Below are positions 1 through 8,164 of a stretch of DNA of 64,000 bases, piece by piece. Both the position numbers and the translations under genes were made by a program. The stretch lies in assembly GCA_963699215.1 (NCBI GenBank), contig OY969422.1, forward strand, positions 1,550,001 through 1,614,000, read 5' to 3'. The notes under the pieces were generated by a model, which did no database searches, was not told the DNA's origin, and worked only from the letters and a program-made list of their open reading frames with translations. The stretch comes from VRUE01 sp963699215. GTDB taxonomy: Bacteria; Actinomycetota; Thermoleophilia; Solirubrobacterales; 70-9. The number at the start of each line of letters is the position of its first letter. The stretch's first letter is position 1.

Positions 1-3000
1 AGTCGCAGAAGGGGGGGCAGAGGTCGTGGCCGCGCAGGCCGCGTCGCGGCCCCGGGTCGCGGCGGATGTCGCCGCGGCGCATGCGGGCGACGATCTCGCC
101 CGCGCGCCCGCGCGCGTCGTCGAGCAGCAGCTCGAAGCCCTCGCTGTCTACGAGGTCGTTCTCGTAGAGCCGGTAGGAGGCGAGCTCGCCCGCGGCGTCC
201 TCGCGGACCACGCCGCGCGGGCGCCGGGCCGAGGTTCCGCGCAGCGGGTGGTAGAGCCCGCCGACCGCTTCCGCGCCCCAGTGCTCGGCGACCGCGATCA
301 GGTAGAGCTGCAGCTGCAGCTTCGCCTGCTCCTCGAACTTCTCGCGCGGCGTGACGACGCGCGAGAGCTTGTAGTCGAGGACGACCGCCCGCCCGTCGGG
401 CGCGCGGTCGACCCGGTCGATCGCTCCGTGTAGGCCCCAGCCGTCGATCTCGAGCACCGGGCGCTCGGCCTCGTCTCCCTCGCCGAAGCCGGCCTCCAGC
501 AGCCAGGGCTCGAAGCCGTCCGTCTGCCGGCCGGCCTCGTCGGCCAGGAAGCGGGCGAGCAGGCCCTCGACGCGGCGCACGATCGCCCGCTCGGCCGGGT
601 GGGCGCCCATGCCGCGCTCGGCCGCGATCTCGCCCACCAGGCGACGCGCCCGGCCGATCCAGATCCCCAGCGAGCCGGGGCGGGGGAGGGAATCGCCGCC
701 CGGCTGCTCGCGGTAGAGGCGATCCAGCGCCGCGTGCATGAGGCCGCCCTGGACGAGCGGATCGGGGGCCGGGTCGAGCGGCTGGGGGTCGAGCTCGTGC
801 GAGACGAACCAGCGGTAGGAGCAGACGTCGAACCCCTCCAGGGTCGTGCCGCCGTAGGCCGGGACCCCGGCTAGGGCTTCGAGGACGAGTGGGTTGGAGA
901 GAGGCCCGGGCGCGCGCGCGGCGGCCTCCGCCGCGCGCGCGGTCGCCAGCCGTCGCCCTATCCGCTCGGCGGCGTCGGCTGGGACGGCGGCTCCGGCCAG
1001 CAGCGCCTCGGTGTCGGCGTCCCGCCCGTGGGCCGCGAGCGAGCGCGCCAGCTCTGTCTCCGATGGTGCCTCGCCGGGCAGGTGGACGACCCGGGCGAGG
1101 TCGCGGGCGACGGTCAGCCCAGCCTCGACCGGGTCGGCCTCGTCCCCGGGCGGCGGCTCGAGCAGGCGCCGGACGTCGTCGAGGAAGGGCGAGCGCGGCT
1201 CGGCGACGCCGTTCTCGTCGCTGTCGCGGTAGGAGAGGAAGAGCCGCCGGCTGGGCAGCGCCAGGCAGGCGTGGAAGAGGTAGCGCTCCTCGGCGTCGGG
1301 ATCGCGGCGGGGCTCGAGACCGAGCGCGAGGCGCTGCGATTCGGAGAGGAAGGGGTCCTCGCCGCGGTCCCGGCGCGGGAACTCGCCGTCCTGGAGTGAG
1401 GCGACGAAGGCGTGCTCGAAGCGCGAGGCGCGCAGCCGGTAGGGGCTGGCGATCCGCACCCGGCCCTCGACCGGCCCGCTCCAGGCGCGGTAGCGAAGCT
1501 CGCGCAGCGTCGCGGCCAGGTTCTCGGGCCGGGGGGCGAGCTGGGGGATCTCGGCGAGGTCGCCGAGCGCGGCGGAGATCTCGGCGGCAGCGCGCAGCTC
1601 CAGCCCGTCGCCCCGTCCGGGGGGCGGCCCGTCCCCATCGCCGCGGAGGGGGCGGGAGGCCATCGTCGCCGCGAGGCGGGCGACTGCGGCAGCCAGCGCG
1701 GCAGGCCCTTCGTCCGCCGCCCGCCTGACTCGCGCGAGGTCGTCCGGCAGCCGCTCGTACCGCTCCTCCCATAGCTCCAGCGCGGTTGCCGCGCTCACCA
1801 GGCGGCGGCGGCGGACGGCACGCTCGAACCAGTCGACCTGCGCCGGGGGTAGCCCCGACGGACCGCGCAGGAAGCGCAGCAGGTCGGCTGCGCGGCCCTC
1901 GCCGAGCTCCGCTTCGAGCAACGCGATCAGGGTTCCGCCAACCGAGGTCGAGGCGACCGGCACCTCGGCCTCGAGCGCCACGGCGATGCCCGAGGACTCG
2001 AGCACGGCAGCGAGCAGCGGACCACGGCGGGCCGGGTCGCGCACGGCGATCGCGATCGCGGCGGGGTCGGCGCCGCTCGCGATCAGGCCCGTGACCTCGG
2101 CGGCGATCGCCTCCGCCTCGCCGCGCTCGCCCGCCGAGCGCAGCAGCACCAGAGCCCCGTTCGGCTCGCGCCGGGGGGGCTCGGCGCGGCCGAGCTCGCG
2201 CTGCAGGTGGACGAGCAGCGGGTCGATGCCGAAGCGCTCCGAGTCCTCGGGTCCGAGGAGGGCTTCGCCGCTCGTCGCGATCTCGCCCAGCCGGGTGAGC
2301 GACGCCGACCGCGCGGCGAGCGCGACGCTGCCCTTCTCGGCGGGTAGGGCGACGGTGACCTCGGTCGCCGCGCTCAGCGCTTCGAGCAGCTGCCGCTGGC
2401 TCGCGGTGAGGTCGCCGGGCTCGTAGAGGAAGACCGGGCGCTCTCCCCACGCATCCGGCGCCGCCTGGAGCGACTCGATCGCGCCGCGGGCGACGCCGTG
2501 CGCATCGAGCAGGCCGAGGCGGTCTCGTACCTCGGCGTAAGCGGCGAACAGCGTGGCCAGGTCGCCGAGGTAGGCCGAGCCCTCGAGCGTCTGCGCGCCG
2601 GACTCCAGCGAAGCCGGCTCGAGACCGGCGGCCTGCAGCTCGTCGAGCAGGCGCTCGAATGGGATCGCGAAGCCGGGCCGAGCGGCCGAGCGCCGCAGCG
2701 GCCCAAGCTCGCCCCGGCGCCTGCCGATGCCGAGCGAGACCGCGGCCAGCCGCTGGGCGGGCGTCAGCTCGCCGGCCGGGCGCGCGCCGGTGCGCCTCGC
2801 CACCTCGCGGAAGAGGTCGCCGAAGGTCATCGTCGAGCCGCCGAGGGCGGCGCCGGGCGCGCAGAGGCGGCGCTCGAAGCGGAAGACGTCGTCGAGGGTC
2901 GGCAGGACGAGGATCGGGTCGCGGTCGAGCGCCTCGCGGAAGAGGCTCTCGATCCGGCCGGCGCGGCCGGAGTTGGGGGGTCCGTGGATCAGCTTCAGCG

Positions 3001-3004
3001 ACAT
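1..3004 (-). CDS. AddB-like PD-(D/E)XK nuclease/helicase subunit, partial
   Basis: The frame is open from the ATG at 3004 to the left edge (1001 codons in view, no stop), so the C-terminus is missing. The N-terminus begins MSLKLIHGPPNSGRAGRI, a P-loop-like turn with Arg where the Walker A Lys would be. The C-terminal part carries a PD-(D/E)XK core: a His in GGLMHAALDRLY, then GAIDRVD, then VVLDYK. At the edge HDLCPPFC looks like the start of the Cys cluster that holds a 4Fe-4S in AddB-type nucleases. By family, such proteins pair with a UvrD-like helicase in double-strand-break end resection. The degenerate P-loop fits a non-motor AddB-type subunit (inference). A TATGCT box lies 15 nt upstream of the start. 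The partner would be off the left edge. Confidence 0.85.
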   Translation of the reverse strand, partial: MSLKLIHGPPNSGRAGRIESLFREALDRDPILVLPTLDDVFRFERRLCAPGAALGGSTMTFGDLFREVARRTGARPAGELTPAQRLAAVSLGIGRRRGELGPLRRSAARPGFAIPFERLLDELQAAGLEPASLESGAQTLEGSAYLGDLATLFAAYAEVRDRLGLLDAHGVARGAIESLQAAPDAWGERPVFLYEPGDLTASQRQLLEALSAATEVTVALPAEKGSVALAARSASLTRLGEIATSGEALLGPEDSERFGIDPLLVHLQRELGRAEPPRREPNGALVLLRSAGERGEAEAIAAEVTGLIASGADPAAIAIAVRDPARRGPLLAAVLESSGIAVALEAEVPVASTSVGGTLIALLEAELGEGRAADLLRFLRGPSGLPPAQVDWFERAVRRRRLVSAATALELWEERYERLPDDLARVRRAADEGPAALAAAVARLAATMASRPLRGDGDGPPPGRGDGLELRAAAEISAALGDLAEIPQLAPRPENLAATLRELRYRAWSGPVEGRVRIASPYRLRASRFEHAFVASLQDGEFPRRDRGEDPFLSESQRLALGLEPRRDPDAEERYLFHACLALPSRRLFLSYRDSDENGVAEPRSPFLDDVRRLLEPPPGDEADPVEAGLTVARDLARVVHLPGEAPSETELARSLAAHGRDADTEALLAGAAVPADAAERIGRRLATARAAEAAARAPGPLSNPLVLEALAGVPAYGGTTLEGFDVCSYRWFVSHELDPQPLDPAPDPLVQGGLMHAALDRLYREQPGGDSLPRPGSLGIWIGRARRLVGEIAAERGMGAHPAERAIVRRVEGLLARFLADEAGRQTDGFEPWLLEAGFGEGDEAERPVLEIDGWGLHGAIDRVDRAPDGRAVVLDYKLSRVVTPREKFEEQAKLQLQLYLIAVAEHWGAEAVGGLYHPLRGTSARRPRGVVREDAAGELASYRLYENDLVDSEGFELLLDDARGRAGEIVARMRRGDIRRDPGPRRGLRGHDLCPPFCD

Positions 3005-3138
3005 AGCGGCAAGCGACCCAGCATAGGTCGGCCTCCGGCTGCCCCAGAACGCCTGCAAGTCCCGGCGGGAAGCCGCAAATGGCGCGATTCCGACCGCCGC
3101 TTTGCCGTCTTCCGCCCTCTCTAGATTGAGTTCAGCTA

Positions 3139-3594
3139 ATGGCCCTCTGCTTCGTAGACCCAGCCGACGCCATCCGCGCGATCGCCGACTCGATCGGCCG
3201 CGAGGCGCGCCGGCAGCTGCTCGGCGAGGCCGTTCGCTCCTGGGTCGACGAGATCCCCGACGACGAGCTCGAGGTCCACTACGCGAAAGCGCTCTCGGAG
3301 CTCGACGAGCACGACCTCTCGATGCTGGCCGCCTGGCACGGCTCGCTGGAGATCGGCCAGCCGGTCCCCAACCGCGACTTCCTGATGGGTGCTTTCGGCT
3401 CGCTCGGCGAGAACCGCCGCGAGGCGCTGAAGTTGGCCGCCGGCTTTCGCGGGGAGGAGGCGGTCGACGCCGGCGTCACCGAAGACGATGCGCTGGAGCT
3501 CGTCCTCGACCTGCTCTCCCAGCCGCGCCTGATGGAGCTCGCGGTCGAGGCGGTAGAGCTCTACATCTGGGACCGCGCCGGCAGCGACAACTAG
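3139..3594 (+). CDS. hypothetical acidic soluble protein
   Basis: 151 codons; I do not recognise the family. The product is acidic, lacks a signal peptide or membrane segment, and looks mostly helical (many Ala, Leu, Glu). A TAGATT box lies 11 nt before the ATG and there is no Shine-Dalgarno sequence, which suggests a short-leader or leaderless transcript. It is divergent from the nuclease gene on its left and convergent with the HAD gene on its right. An opposite-strand frame of 184 codons covers the same bases. I prefer the plus frame because its amino-acid composition is globular, but this is a judgement. Confidence 0.6.
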   Translation: MALCFVDPADAIRAIADSIGREARRQLLGEAVRSWVDEIPDDELEVHYAKALSELDEHDLSMLAAWHGSLEIGQPVPNRDFLMGAFGSLGENRREALKLAAGFRGEEAVDAGVTEDDALELVLDLLSQPRLMELAVEAVELYIWDRAGSDN

Positions 3595-3705
3595 CCAGGA
3601 CGCGCATCTCGGGGTCTTCAGTCGTCCTCCTCGGGTCATGCACGTTAGTGCGCTCCCCTCGTCGTCCTCCCTGCATCCCCCGACCTGCACGCCCTGGCTA
3701 GTTGT
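3587..3705. repeat. 13-bp inverted repeat joining two convergent stop codons
   Basis: ACAACTAGCCAGG at 3587-3599 and its exact reverse complement CCTGGCTAGTTGT at 3693-3705 are separated by 93 nt. Each arm contains the TAG stop of one of two convergent genes. No T-tract follows either arm. It could act as a bidirectional terminator or mark a recent inversion or duplication; the spacer also holds two similar GTCGTCCTCC stretches. Confidence 0.55.
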
Positions 3706-4345
3706 TCAAGGCTTCGTGGATCTCTGAAATCGCCTGCTCGTTGTCCTGGAAGTGGACGGCGGTCATGCCGGCTCGCTCGGCGCCTTCGCAGTTGACCTCG
3801 ACGTCGTCGACGAAGAGGCAGGACTCGGCGGGGAGGGCGATTCGCTCCAGGGTGAGCGCGTATATCCGCGCTTCCGGCTTGCGGCAGCCGACGAAGCCGG
3901 AGTCGACGACGGTCTCGAAGATCTCGTCGACCGGCAGCATCGGGCGCCACAGCGGCTCCCACTCGCGCACGTTGTTGGTCAGCATCGCCATCCGGTAGCC
4001 GGTGGCCTTGAGCTCGCGCATCAGCTCGATCATCGGCGGGTTGGGGTCGAGCGCCTCGAAGTAGATCTCTTTGAAGCGGTGCATCTCCGGCCGGTGCCCG
4101 AGCAGCGGTTCGAGGCTGTCGGTGAGCTGCTCGAGGAAGGCGAGCTCGGTGATCTCGCCGCGCTCCATCTCGAACAGCGGGTTGTCGCCGTTGGCCTCGG
4201 TGGCCGCCTGCATCGCCTTGCCGAGGACTTCGGTCGTGATCCCGGTCCGGTCCTGGAAGGCCATGAACGACTGGATCAGGGGGGTGGTCAAGACGCCGCC
4301 GAAGTCGGAGATCACCGCCTCGATCCGGCTGCCCGGCTCAGCCAT
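3698..4345 (-). CDS. HAD-superfamily hydrolase
   Basis: 215 codons from the ATG at 4345. Motif I is VISDFGGVLTTP, where the first Asp is the nucleophile; the DFGGVL form is typical of the HAD-IA branch that includes the phosphatase domain of soluble epoxide hydrolase. Motif IV is FVDDVEVNCEGA. The substrate cannot be told; small phosphorylated metabolites are usual. The start overlaps the stop of the upstream gene by 8 bp (ATGGCTGA), so the two are probably translationally coupled. A TTG at 4357 is a possible longer start. Confidence 0.85.
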   Translation of the reverse strand: MAEPGSRIEAVISDFGGVLTTPLIQSFMAFQDRTGITTEVLGKAMQAATEANGDNPLFEMERGEITELAFLEQLTDSLEPLLGHRPEMHRFKEIYFEALDPNPPMIELMRELKATGYRMAMLTNNVREWEPLWRPMLPVDEIFETVVDSGFVGCRKPEARIYALTLERIALPAESCLFVDDVEVNCEGAERAGMTAVHFQDNEQAISEIHEALNN

Positions 4346-4733
4346 CGTCGCGCACAAGCTCGTAGTGGCCGAGGCCGTCCCGTCCTTCGACCGACCAGCG
4401 GAAGAAGGCGATGTCCGAGGTCAGGCCGGGCTGGCGCACGGCGGCGGCGCTGATCAGCGTCCCGGCCCCGCGCAGCGGCTGTCCTTCCTCGCCGTCGATC
4501 CACAGCTCCAGCGTCGCGCGCCGCTGGACGCCGTCGGGCCCGTACTCGGTCGAGAGCAGCGCCTCGGAGACCTCGACCGGCGCGCCGTCCGGGCCGCAAA
4601 GGACCGCCGCCATCCGCTCCTCACCGTGCCCGCTGGAGCCCGGCGGGCGGACGGAGCTCAGGGCCAGGAGGCCGCCGTCGGAGAAGACGATCCCGATCGA
4701 ACGTCGCTGCACCTGGCCGGGGCCCTCGCTCAT
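4338..4733 (-). CDS. hypothetical protein coupled to the HAD hydrolase
   Basis: 131 codons, unrecognised. It looks like a small all-beta soluble domain (alternating hydrophobic stretches, many Gly) with no signal peptide or transmembrane segment. It is the first gene of a two-gene unit: its TGA lies inside the HAD start. A TAGGCT -10 box sits 6 nt upstream of the ATG with no Shine-Dalgarno sequence, so the mRNA is probably leaderless. The region to its right is shared with sufT, which is read the other way. Confidence 0.7.
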   Translation of the reverse strand: MSEGPGQVQRRSIGIVFSDGGLLALSSVRPPGSSGHGEERMAAVLCGPDGAPVEVSEALLSTEYGPDGVQRRATLELWIDGEEGQPLRGAGTLISAAAVRQPGLTSDIAFFRWSVEGRDGLGHYELVRDDG

Positions 4734-4739
4734 CCCGGC

Positions 4740-4785
4740 AGCCTATTTGACCGTCGGGGAGGCCGGGTGGGCGCGTCGCTAGGCT
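4740..4785. promoter_or_regulatory. divergent leaderless promoters (hypothetical gene / sufT)
   Basis: On the minus strand TAGGCT (4740-4745) is 6 nt from the ATG at 4733. On the plus strand TAGGCT (4780-4785) is 7 nt from the ATG at 4793. Both match TANNNT. No convincing -35 is seen 17 bp upstream of either. Confidence 0.55.
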
Positions 4786-4792
4786 GTTGTGC

Positions 4793-5122
4793 ATGACCGA
4801 GAACCCGGCCGAGAGCCAGACCGAAGAGCTGACCGAGGATGACGTCATGGAGGCGCTCGAGGAGGTGATCGACCCCGAGCTGGGGCTCGACTTCGTCTCG
4901 CTCGGCCTCGTCTACGACGTGGAAATCGAGGACGAAGACGTCTACGTGACCTTTACGCTGACCACCCCCGCCTGCCCGATCGGCCCCCAGGTGTCCGAGC
5001 AGATGAAAGAGTTCGTCGGCGACCTTCCAGGCGTCAGCGCCGTCCACCCGAAGATGATCTTCGACCCCCCCTGGTCTCCGGAGATGATGACCGACGACGC
5101 CAAGTTCGCCCTCGGCTTCTAG
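4793..5122 (+). CDS. sufT: MIP18/DUF59 family Fe-S assembly factor (SufT-like)
   Basis: 109 codons. The core EEVIDPELGLDFVSLGLVYD is the DUF59 signature, followed by LTTPACPIG with the conserved Cys. In bacteria SufT helps maturation of Fe-S proteins by the SUF pathway. Many actinobacterial SUF operons end with this gene; here it stands alone, about 7.6 kb from the SUF genes. The ATG at 4793 is chosen because a TAGGCT box lies 7 nt before it; a TTG at 4787 is less likely. It is about the normal family length. Confidence 0.9.
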   Translation: MTENPAESQTEELTEDDVMEALEEVIDPELGLDFVSLGLVYDVEIEDEDVYVTFTLTTPACPIGPQVSEQMKEFVGDLPGVSAVHPKMIFDPPWSPEMMTDDAKFALGF

Positions 5123-5131
5123 GCAAGTGCT

Positions 5132-5698
5132 TCAGGGGGAAGTGCCCTCGGGGGTCGCGTCCGCCAAGCCGCTTTGGTTGGGGTTCGCCGGCAGGGCGCC
5201 TTTGACTTCTTCGGAGATTTCGGTTTCGGTCCCAGGGGGGCCTTCGGTGCCGCCGCGCGCACTGTCTCCATCGGTCGTGTCGTCCGGCGGGCAGTCGCTG
5301 TACTCGTCTTCGGCGCTGCCCGAGCCCTGAGGGCAGGGCAGCGGGGGATCCACAATCGCTTCGTGGGTCAACCCCCAGGGTTCCACGCTCGCGTGCTTTT
5401 CCCGCTTGACCCAATGCCCCCGCGGCGTGGAGTCGGGTGCGGTGATCGGTTCCGGGCGCAATGCCTCCGCAATTCTCGGGTCCACGTCTACCTTGGTCGG
5501 CGACTTGGCGTTCTTTGCGTTCCCGAACGGCCCAATGCCCAACGTGACCGCGCCACGAGCCGAAAGGCCGCTACCGAGCAGCAGCAGCGCGCCCAGGCCG
5601 GCGGCGAGGACCAGCAGGATCAGGCGACTGAAGAAACGGCGATGGGCTTGATCGAAGATCCCGTCCCAGTCGAGTCGCGGCGTGCCTGGATCGCTCAC
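5132..5698 (-). CDS. hypothetical single-pass membrane protein
   Basis: 188 codons from the GTG at 5698, which overlaps the upstream stop as GTGA. A cytoplasmic stretch of about 20 residues is followed by one hydrophobic segment (about residues 22-42, LILLVLAAGLGALLLLGSG) and then a long Pro/Ser/Thr/Glu-rich, low-complexity extracytoplasmic tail with two Cys. No family recognised. It forms a two-gene unit with the membrane protein before it. The GTG start is preferred over a longer one because of the overlap. Confidence 0.7.
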   Translation of the reverse strand: MSDPGTPRLDWDGIFDQAHRRFFSRLILLVLAAGLGALLLLGSGLSARGAVTLGIGPFGNAKNAKSPTKVDVDPRIAEALRPEPITAPDSTPRGHWVKREKHASVEPWGLTHEAIVDPPLPCPQGSGSAEDEYSDCPPDDTTDGDSARGGTEGPPGTETEISEEVKGALPANPNQSGLADATPEGTSP

Positions 5699-6138
5699 GG
5701 GACACTTCTCCCCGGCGTGTCCGTCGCGGCAGGCTGCAGATCGCTGAGGTGCCTGCGAACCGCGTCCGCGGGTCCCTCTCGCTTGGCCTCCTGCCACCGC
5801 ATGTAGGTCTCGACCAGCGCCCGGTCGAGAAGCTCCTTGCCCGCTTCCGGGCTGCCGGCGATCAGGGTCGCGGTGCGAAGCAGGTCCGCAGACTCCGGCT
5901 CAAGGGTTGCCTTGACCTCCCTGTCCCGCTCGCGCAGTTTCGCCGAGAAGCCGCCGGGGCCGATCTGGAACTCGGTCAGGGTGGGGAGGAGCATCGAGAC
6001 GAAGAACATCCCCGAGCCGACGACGATCAAGGCGATCGCGACCGTGCTCGTCAGCCCGCTGAGCATGCCGTAGACGGCCATCGCCGCAGCGGCGACAGGA
6101 AGGGTGAACTCCCTGGGGCTGACTACCCGCTTTCTCAC
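5695..6138 (-). CDS. hypothetical membrane protein
   Basis: 147 codons from a GTG. Two hydrophobic segments at about residues 12-31 and 34-52 form a hairpin, followed by a charged, probably cytoplasmic region (AKLRERDREVKATLEPES and onward). No family recognised. It is the first gene of a pair, coupled by GTGA to the next membrane protein. The AT-rich palindrome at 6166-6180 lies 28 nt upstream of its start. Confidence 0.7.
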   Translation of the reverse strand: MRKRVVSPREFTLPVAAAAMAVYGMLSGLTSTVAIALIVVGSGMFFVSMLLPTLTEFQIGPGGFSAKLRERDREVKATLEPESADLLRTATLIAGSPEAGKELLDRALVETYMRWQEAKREGPADAVRRHLSDLQPAATDTPGRSVP

Positions 6139-6165
6139 TGCAAACCGCTCCAGCGTCTCTTTTCA

Positions 6166-6180
6166 GTTAGAAAATCTAAC
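6166..6180. promoter_or_regulatory. short palindrome upstream of the membrane-protein pair
   Basis: GTTAGA-AAA-TCTAAC, perfect 6-bp arms, in a 48-bp gap between fxsA and the membrane-protein gene. It is AT-rich compared with its surroundings. It could be an operator or part of the promoter for the 6138 start; a weak fxsA terminator is also possible. Confidence 0.35.
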
Positions 6181-6186
6181 GCGAGC

Positions 6187-6666
6187 TTAGCCGGGAAGCT
6201 CCCTGTGGTCCTCCTCGATCTCCTCGGCCGTGCCGTCGAAGTCGTAGGGGCGGCCGGCTGGGCCATGCCGTGGAGTTGCACCGCCGTTGCCGCCGACGCC
6301 GACGACGACGAAGCGGTGTCCGGCGTAGGCGCGCAGGAGGCGGCGGGCTATCGCTCGGGTCGGCGGGATCAGGAGGAGCAGGCCGAAGATGTCGGTGATG
6401 AACCCCGGCGTGAGCAGGAGGGTGCCGCCGACGGCGATCATCAGGCCGTCGGCGACCTCGCGGCCAGGGAAGCGCCGCTCGGCGAGAGCCTGGTTGAAGC
6501 GGCGCCAGGCGCCGCGACCCTGGTGACGCAGCAGCAGCGAGCCGAGCAGCGCGTCGGCCAGCAGCAGCGCCAGGGTCGGCAGCACCCCGATCAGGCCGCC
6601 GATCTGGATGATCACGTAGAGCTCGACGATCGGGACGACGATGAAGAGGATTACGAGCAGGGGCAC
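6187..6666 (-). CDS. fxsA: FxsA family membrane protein
   Basis: 159 codons. The N-terminal hydrophobic block MPLLVILFIVVPIVELYVII, the ALLGSLLLRHQGRGAWRRF loop and the LLLTPGFITDIFGLLLLIPP segment are characteristic of FxsA. FxsA is an inner-membrane protein of unknown biochemical role, named for suppressing F-exclusion of phage T7 in E. coli. It lies 3 nt downstream of the acyltransferase gene and is probably co-transcribed with it. Length is normal. Confidence 0.9.
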   Translation of the reverse strand: MPLLVILFIVVPIVELYVIIQIGGLIGVLPTLALLLADALLGSLLLRHQGRGAWRRFNQALAERRFPGREVADGLMIAVGGTLLLTPGFITDIFGLLLLIPPTRAIARRLLRAYAGHRFVVVGVGGNGGATPRHGPAGRPYDFDGTAEEIEEDHRELPG

Positions 6667-6669
6667 GAC

Positions 6670-8082
6670 TCAGACCGCCGCGGCGGCCGCTGCGGCCTCC
6701 TCGAGCTCGGCCAGCGACTCGTCGATTCCGGCGGCGATCGCTTCGACGTCCTCCATCGAGTCGTAGTCGGCGAGCAGGCCGAAGCAGACGCGGCCGTTGT
6801 AGCTCATGATCGCCACCGCCAGCGCGTGGTTCTGCGGCAGGAAGGCGACCGGGAAGACCTCTTCCAACTTGCGGCCCAGTACGTAAAGGGGCATCTGCGG
6901 CCCGGGCACGTTGGTGACGATCATGTTGAAGAGGCGGGTGGAGAAGTTGATCCTCGCCGCCTGCGCGAGCAGGGTAGGCGGGGCGAAGTCGTTGAAGCGC
7001 GAGATCACTTCGGCGCCGAGCGCCTGCTTGGAGCGCTTCAGCCCCTCCATCTGCTCGCTCACCACGCGCAGCCGCCGCGCCGGGTCCTCGACATAGACCG
7101 GCAGCGGGCCGCGCATCGCCGCGAGTTTGTTGCCCAGCTCGCCGCGCTCGTCCGCGCTGCGGATCGAGACCGGCACCAGGGCGCGCAGCTCCAGCCCCTC
7201 GGTGCGGATGCCGCGCGAGTGCAGCCAGTTGCGCAGGGCGCCGGTGACGACCGCGAGCACCACGTCGTTGACCGTCCCGCCCAGCGTGTCCTTGATCCGT
7301 TTGAAGGTCGCCAGCTCCGAGCGGGCCCAGGTGAAGCGCCGGTGCGGGCCGATCTGTCGGTTGAGCGGCACGTCGGGAGCGGGGTCGGCGAACGCGCCGA
7401 CGACCTCGCCGACCCCCTCGAGCGCCTCGACCACTCGCCGTGCGGCGGTCTCCGGATGGCGCACCGCCTCCAGCGTCCGTTCGGCTAGCTTCAGCGGCGC
7501 CGTTGCCGCGTCGGCCGCGCCGCGCGCGATCAGGTCCGTCGTGCTCGGCGCCGCCTGCGGCCGCCAGCCGTCTTCGACGGGGGCCGGCTCGGGCACCGGC
7601 TCGAAGTCGAAGAGCACGGTTCCGATGTCCACCCCCGCGATCCCGTCGACCGCGGCGTGGTGGGTCTTGGTCAGCAGGGCGAAGCGATCGCGCTCCAGGC
7701 CCTGCACCAGCCACATCTCCCAGAGCGGCTTGGAGCGGTCGAGTTGCTGCGAGAAGACGCGGGCGGCGAGCCGCTTCAGCTGCGCCTCCCCGCCGGGCTC
7801 GGGCAGCGCCGTGTGGCGAATGTGGTAGCTGAGGTTGAAGTTGACGTCGTCCGCCCAGAGCGGCCGCCCGGCCTCCAGCGGCGGGGTGACGAGACGCTGG
7901 CGGAAGCGCGGTACCTGGTCCAGCTTGCCGCGCACGTGCTCGACCAGGTCGACGTAGGGCGGCGGCGGGCCCTCGAATATCAGGAGGCCGCCGATGTGCA
8001 TGTGGCTGGACGAGCTCTCGTTGGTGAGGAACGAGGCGTCGGTCGAGCTGAGGCGCTCGAGGTGATCTCCGGCGGTGTTCAT
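6670..8082 (-). CDS. WS/DGAT family O-acyltransferase
   Basis: 470 codons. The catalytic HHxxxDG motif is present as HHAAVDG, about residue 142, and the N-terminus (LSSTDASFLTNES) and the downstream PLNRQIGPHRRF block are typical of the wax ester synthase/diacylglycerol acyltransferase family. These enzymes esterify acyl-CoA to long-chain alcohols or diacylglycerol for storage lipid; which substrate applies here cannot be told. A TAGCCT box lies 7 nt before the ATG, suggesting a leaderless message. It is divergent from ispH and followed at once by fxsA. Confidence 0.92.
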   Translation of the reverse strand: MNTAGDHLERLSSTDASFLTNESSSSHMHIGGLLIFEGPPPPYVDLVEHVRGKLDQVPRFRQRLVTPPLEAGRPLWADDVNFNLSYHIRHTALPEPGGEAQLKRLAARVFSQQLDRSKPLWEMWLVQGLERDRFALLTKTHHAAVDGIAGVDIGTVLFDFEPVPEPAPVEDGWRPQAAPSTTDLIARGAADAATAPLKLAERTLEAVRHPETAARRVVEALEGVGEVVGAFADPAPDVPLNRQIGPHRRFTWARSELATFKRIKDTLGGTVNDVVLAVVTGALRNWLHSRGIRTEGLELRALVPVSIRSADERGELGNKLAAMRGPLPVYVEDPARRLRVVSEQMEGLKRSKQALGAEVISRFNDFAPPTLLAQAARINFSTRLFNMIVTNVPGPQMPLYVLGRKLEEVFPVAFLPQNHALAVAIMSYNGRVCFGLLADYDSMEDVEAIAAGIDESLAELEEAAAAAAAV

Positions 8083-8089
8083 CCCTGCA

Positions 8090-8157
8090 AGGCTAGCTAT
8101 GGGTCATCCCCGGGCCAAGCTCGGCAAGGCCGGCCGCAACACCGCCACCGGTACCCT
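8090..8157. promoter_or_regulatory. divergent leaderless promoters (acyltransferase / ispH)
   Basis: Minus-strand TAGCCT at 8090-8095 is 7 nt from the ATG at 8082. Plus-strand TACCCT at 8152-8157 is 7 nt from the ATG at 8165. Neither start has a Shine-Dalgarno sequence. The 82-bp gap therefore probably holds both promoters back to back. Confidence 0.55.
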
Positions 8158-8164
8158 GGGGGCC

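Noticed and set aside
3136..3690. Minus-strand 184-codon frame opposite the hypothetical gene at 3139
   Set aside because: It would end convergently inside the nuclease promoter region and start close to the HAD stop. The plus frame has a more protein-like composition. This is only a moderate preference.
5749..7488. A 579-codon plus-strand frame opposite fxsA and the acyltransferase
   Set aside because: Antisense shadow; the minus-strand genes have diagnostic motifs such as HHAAVDG.
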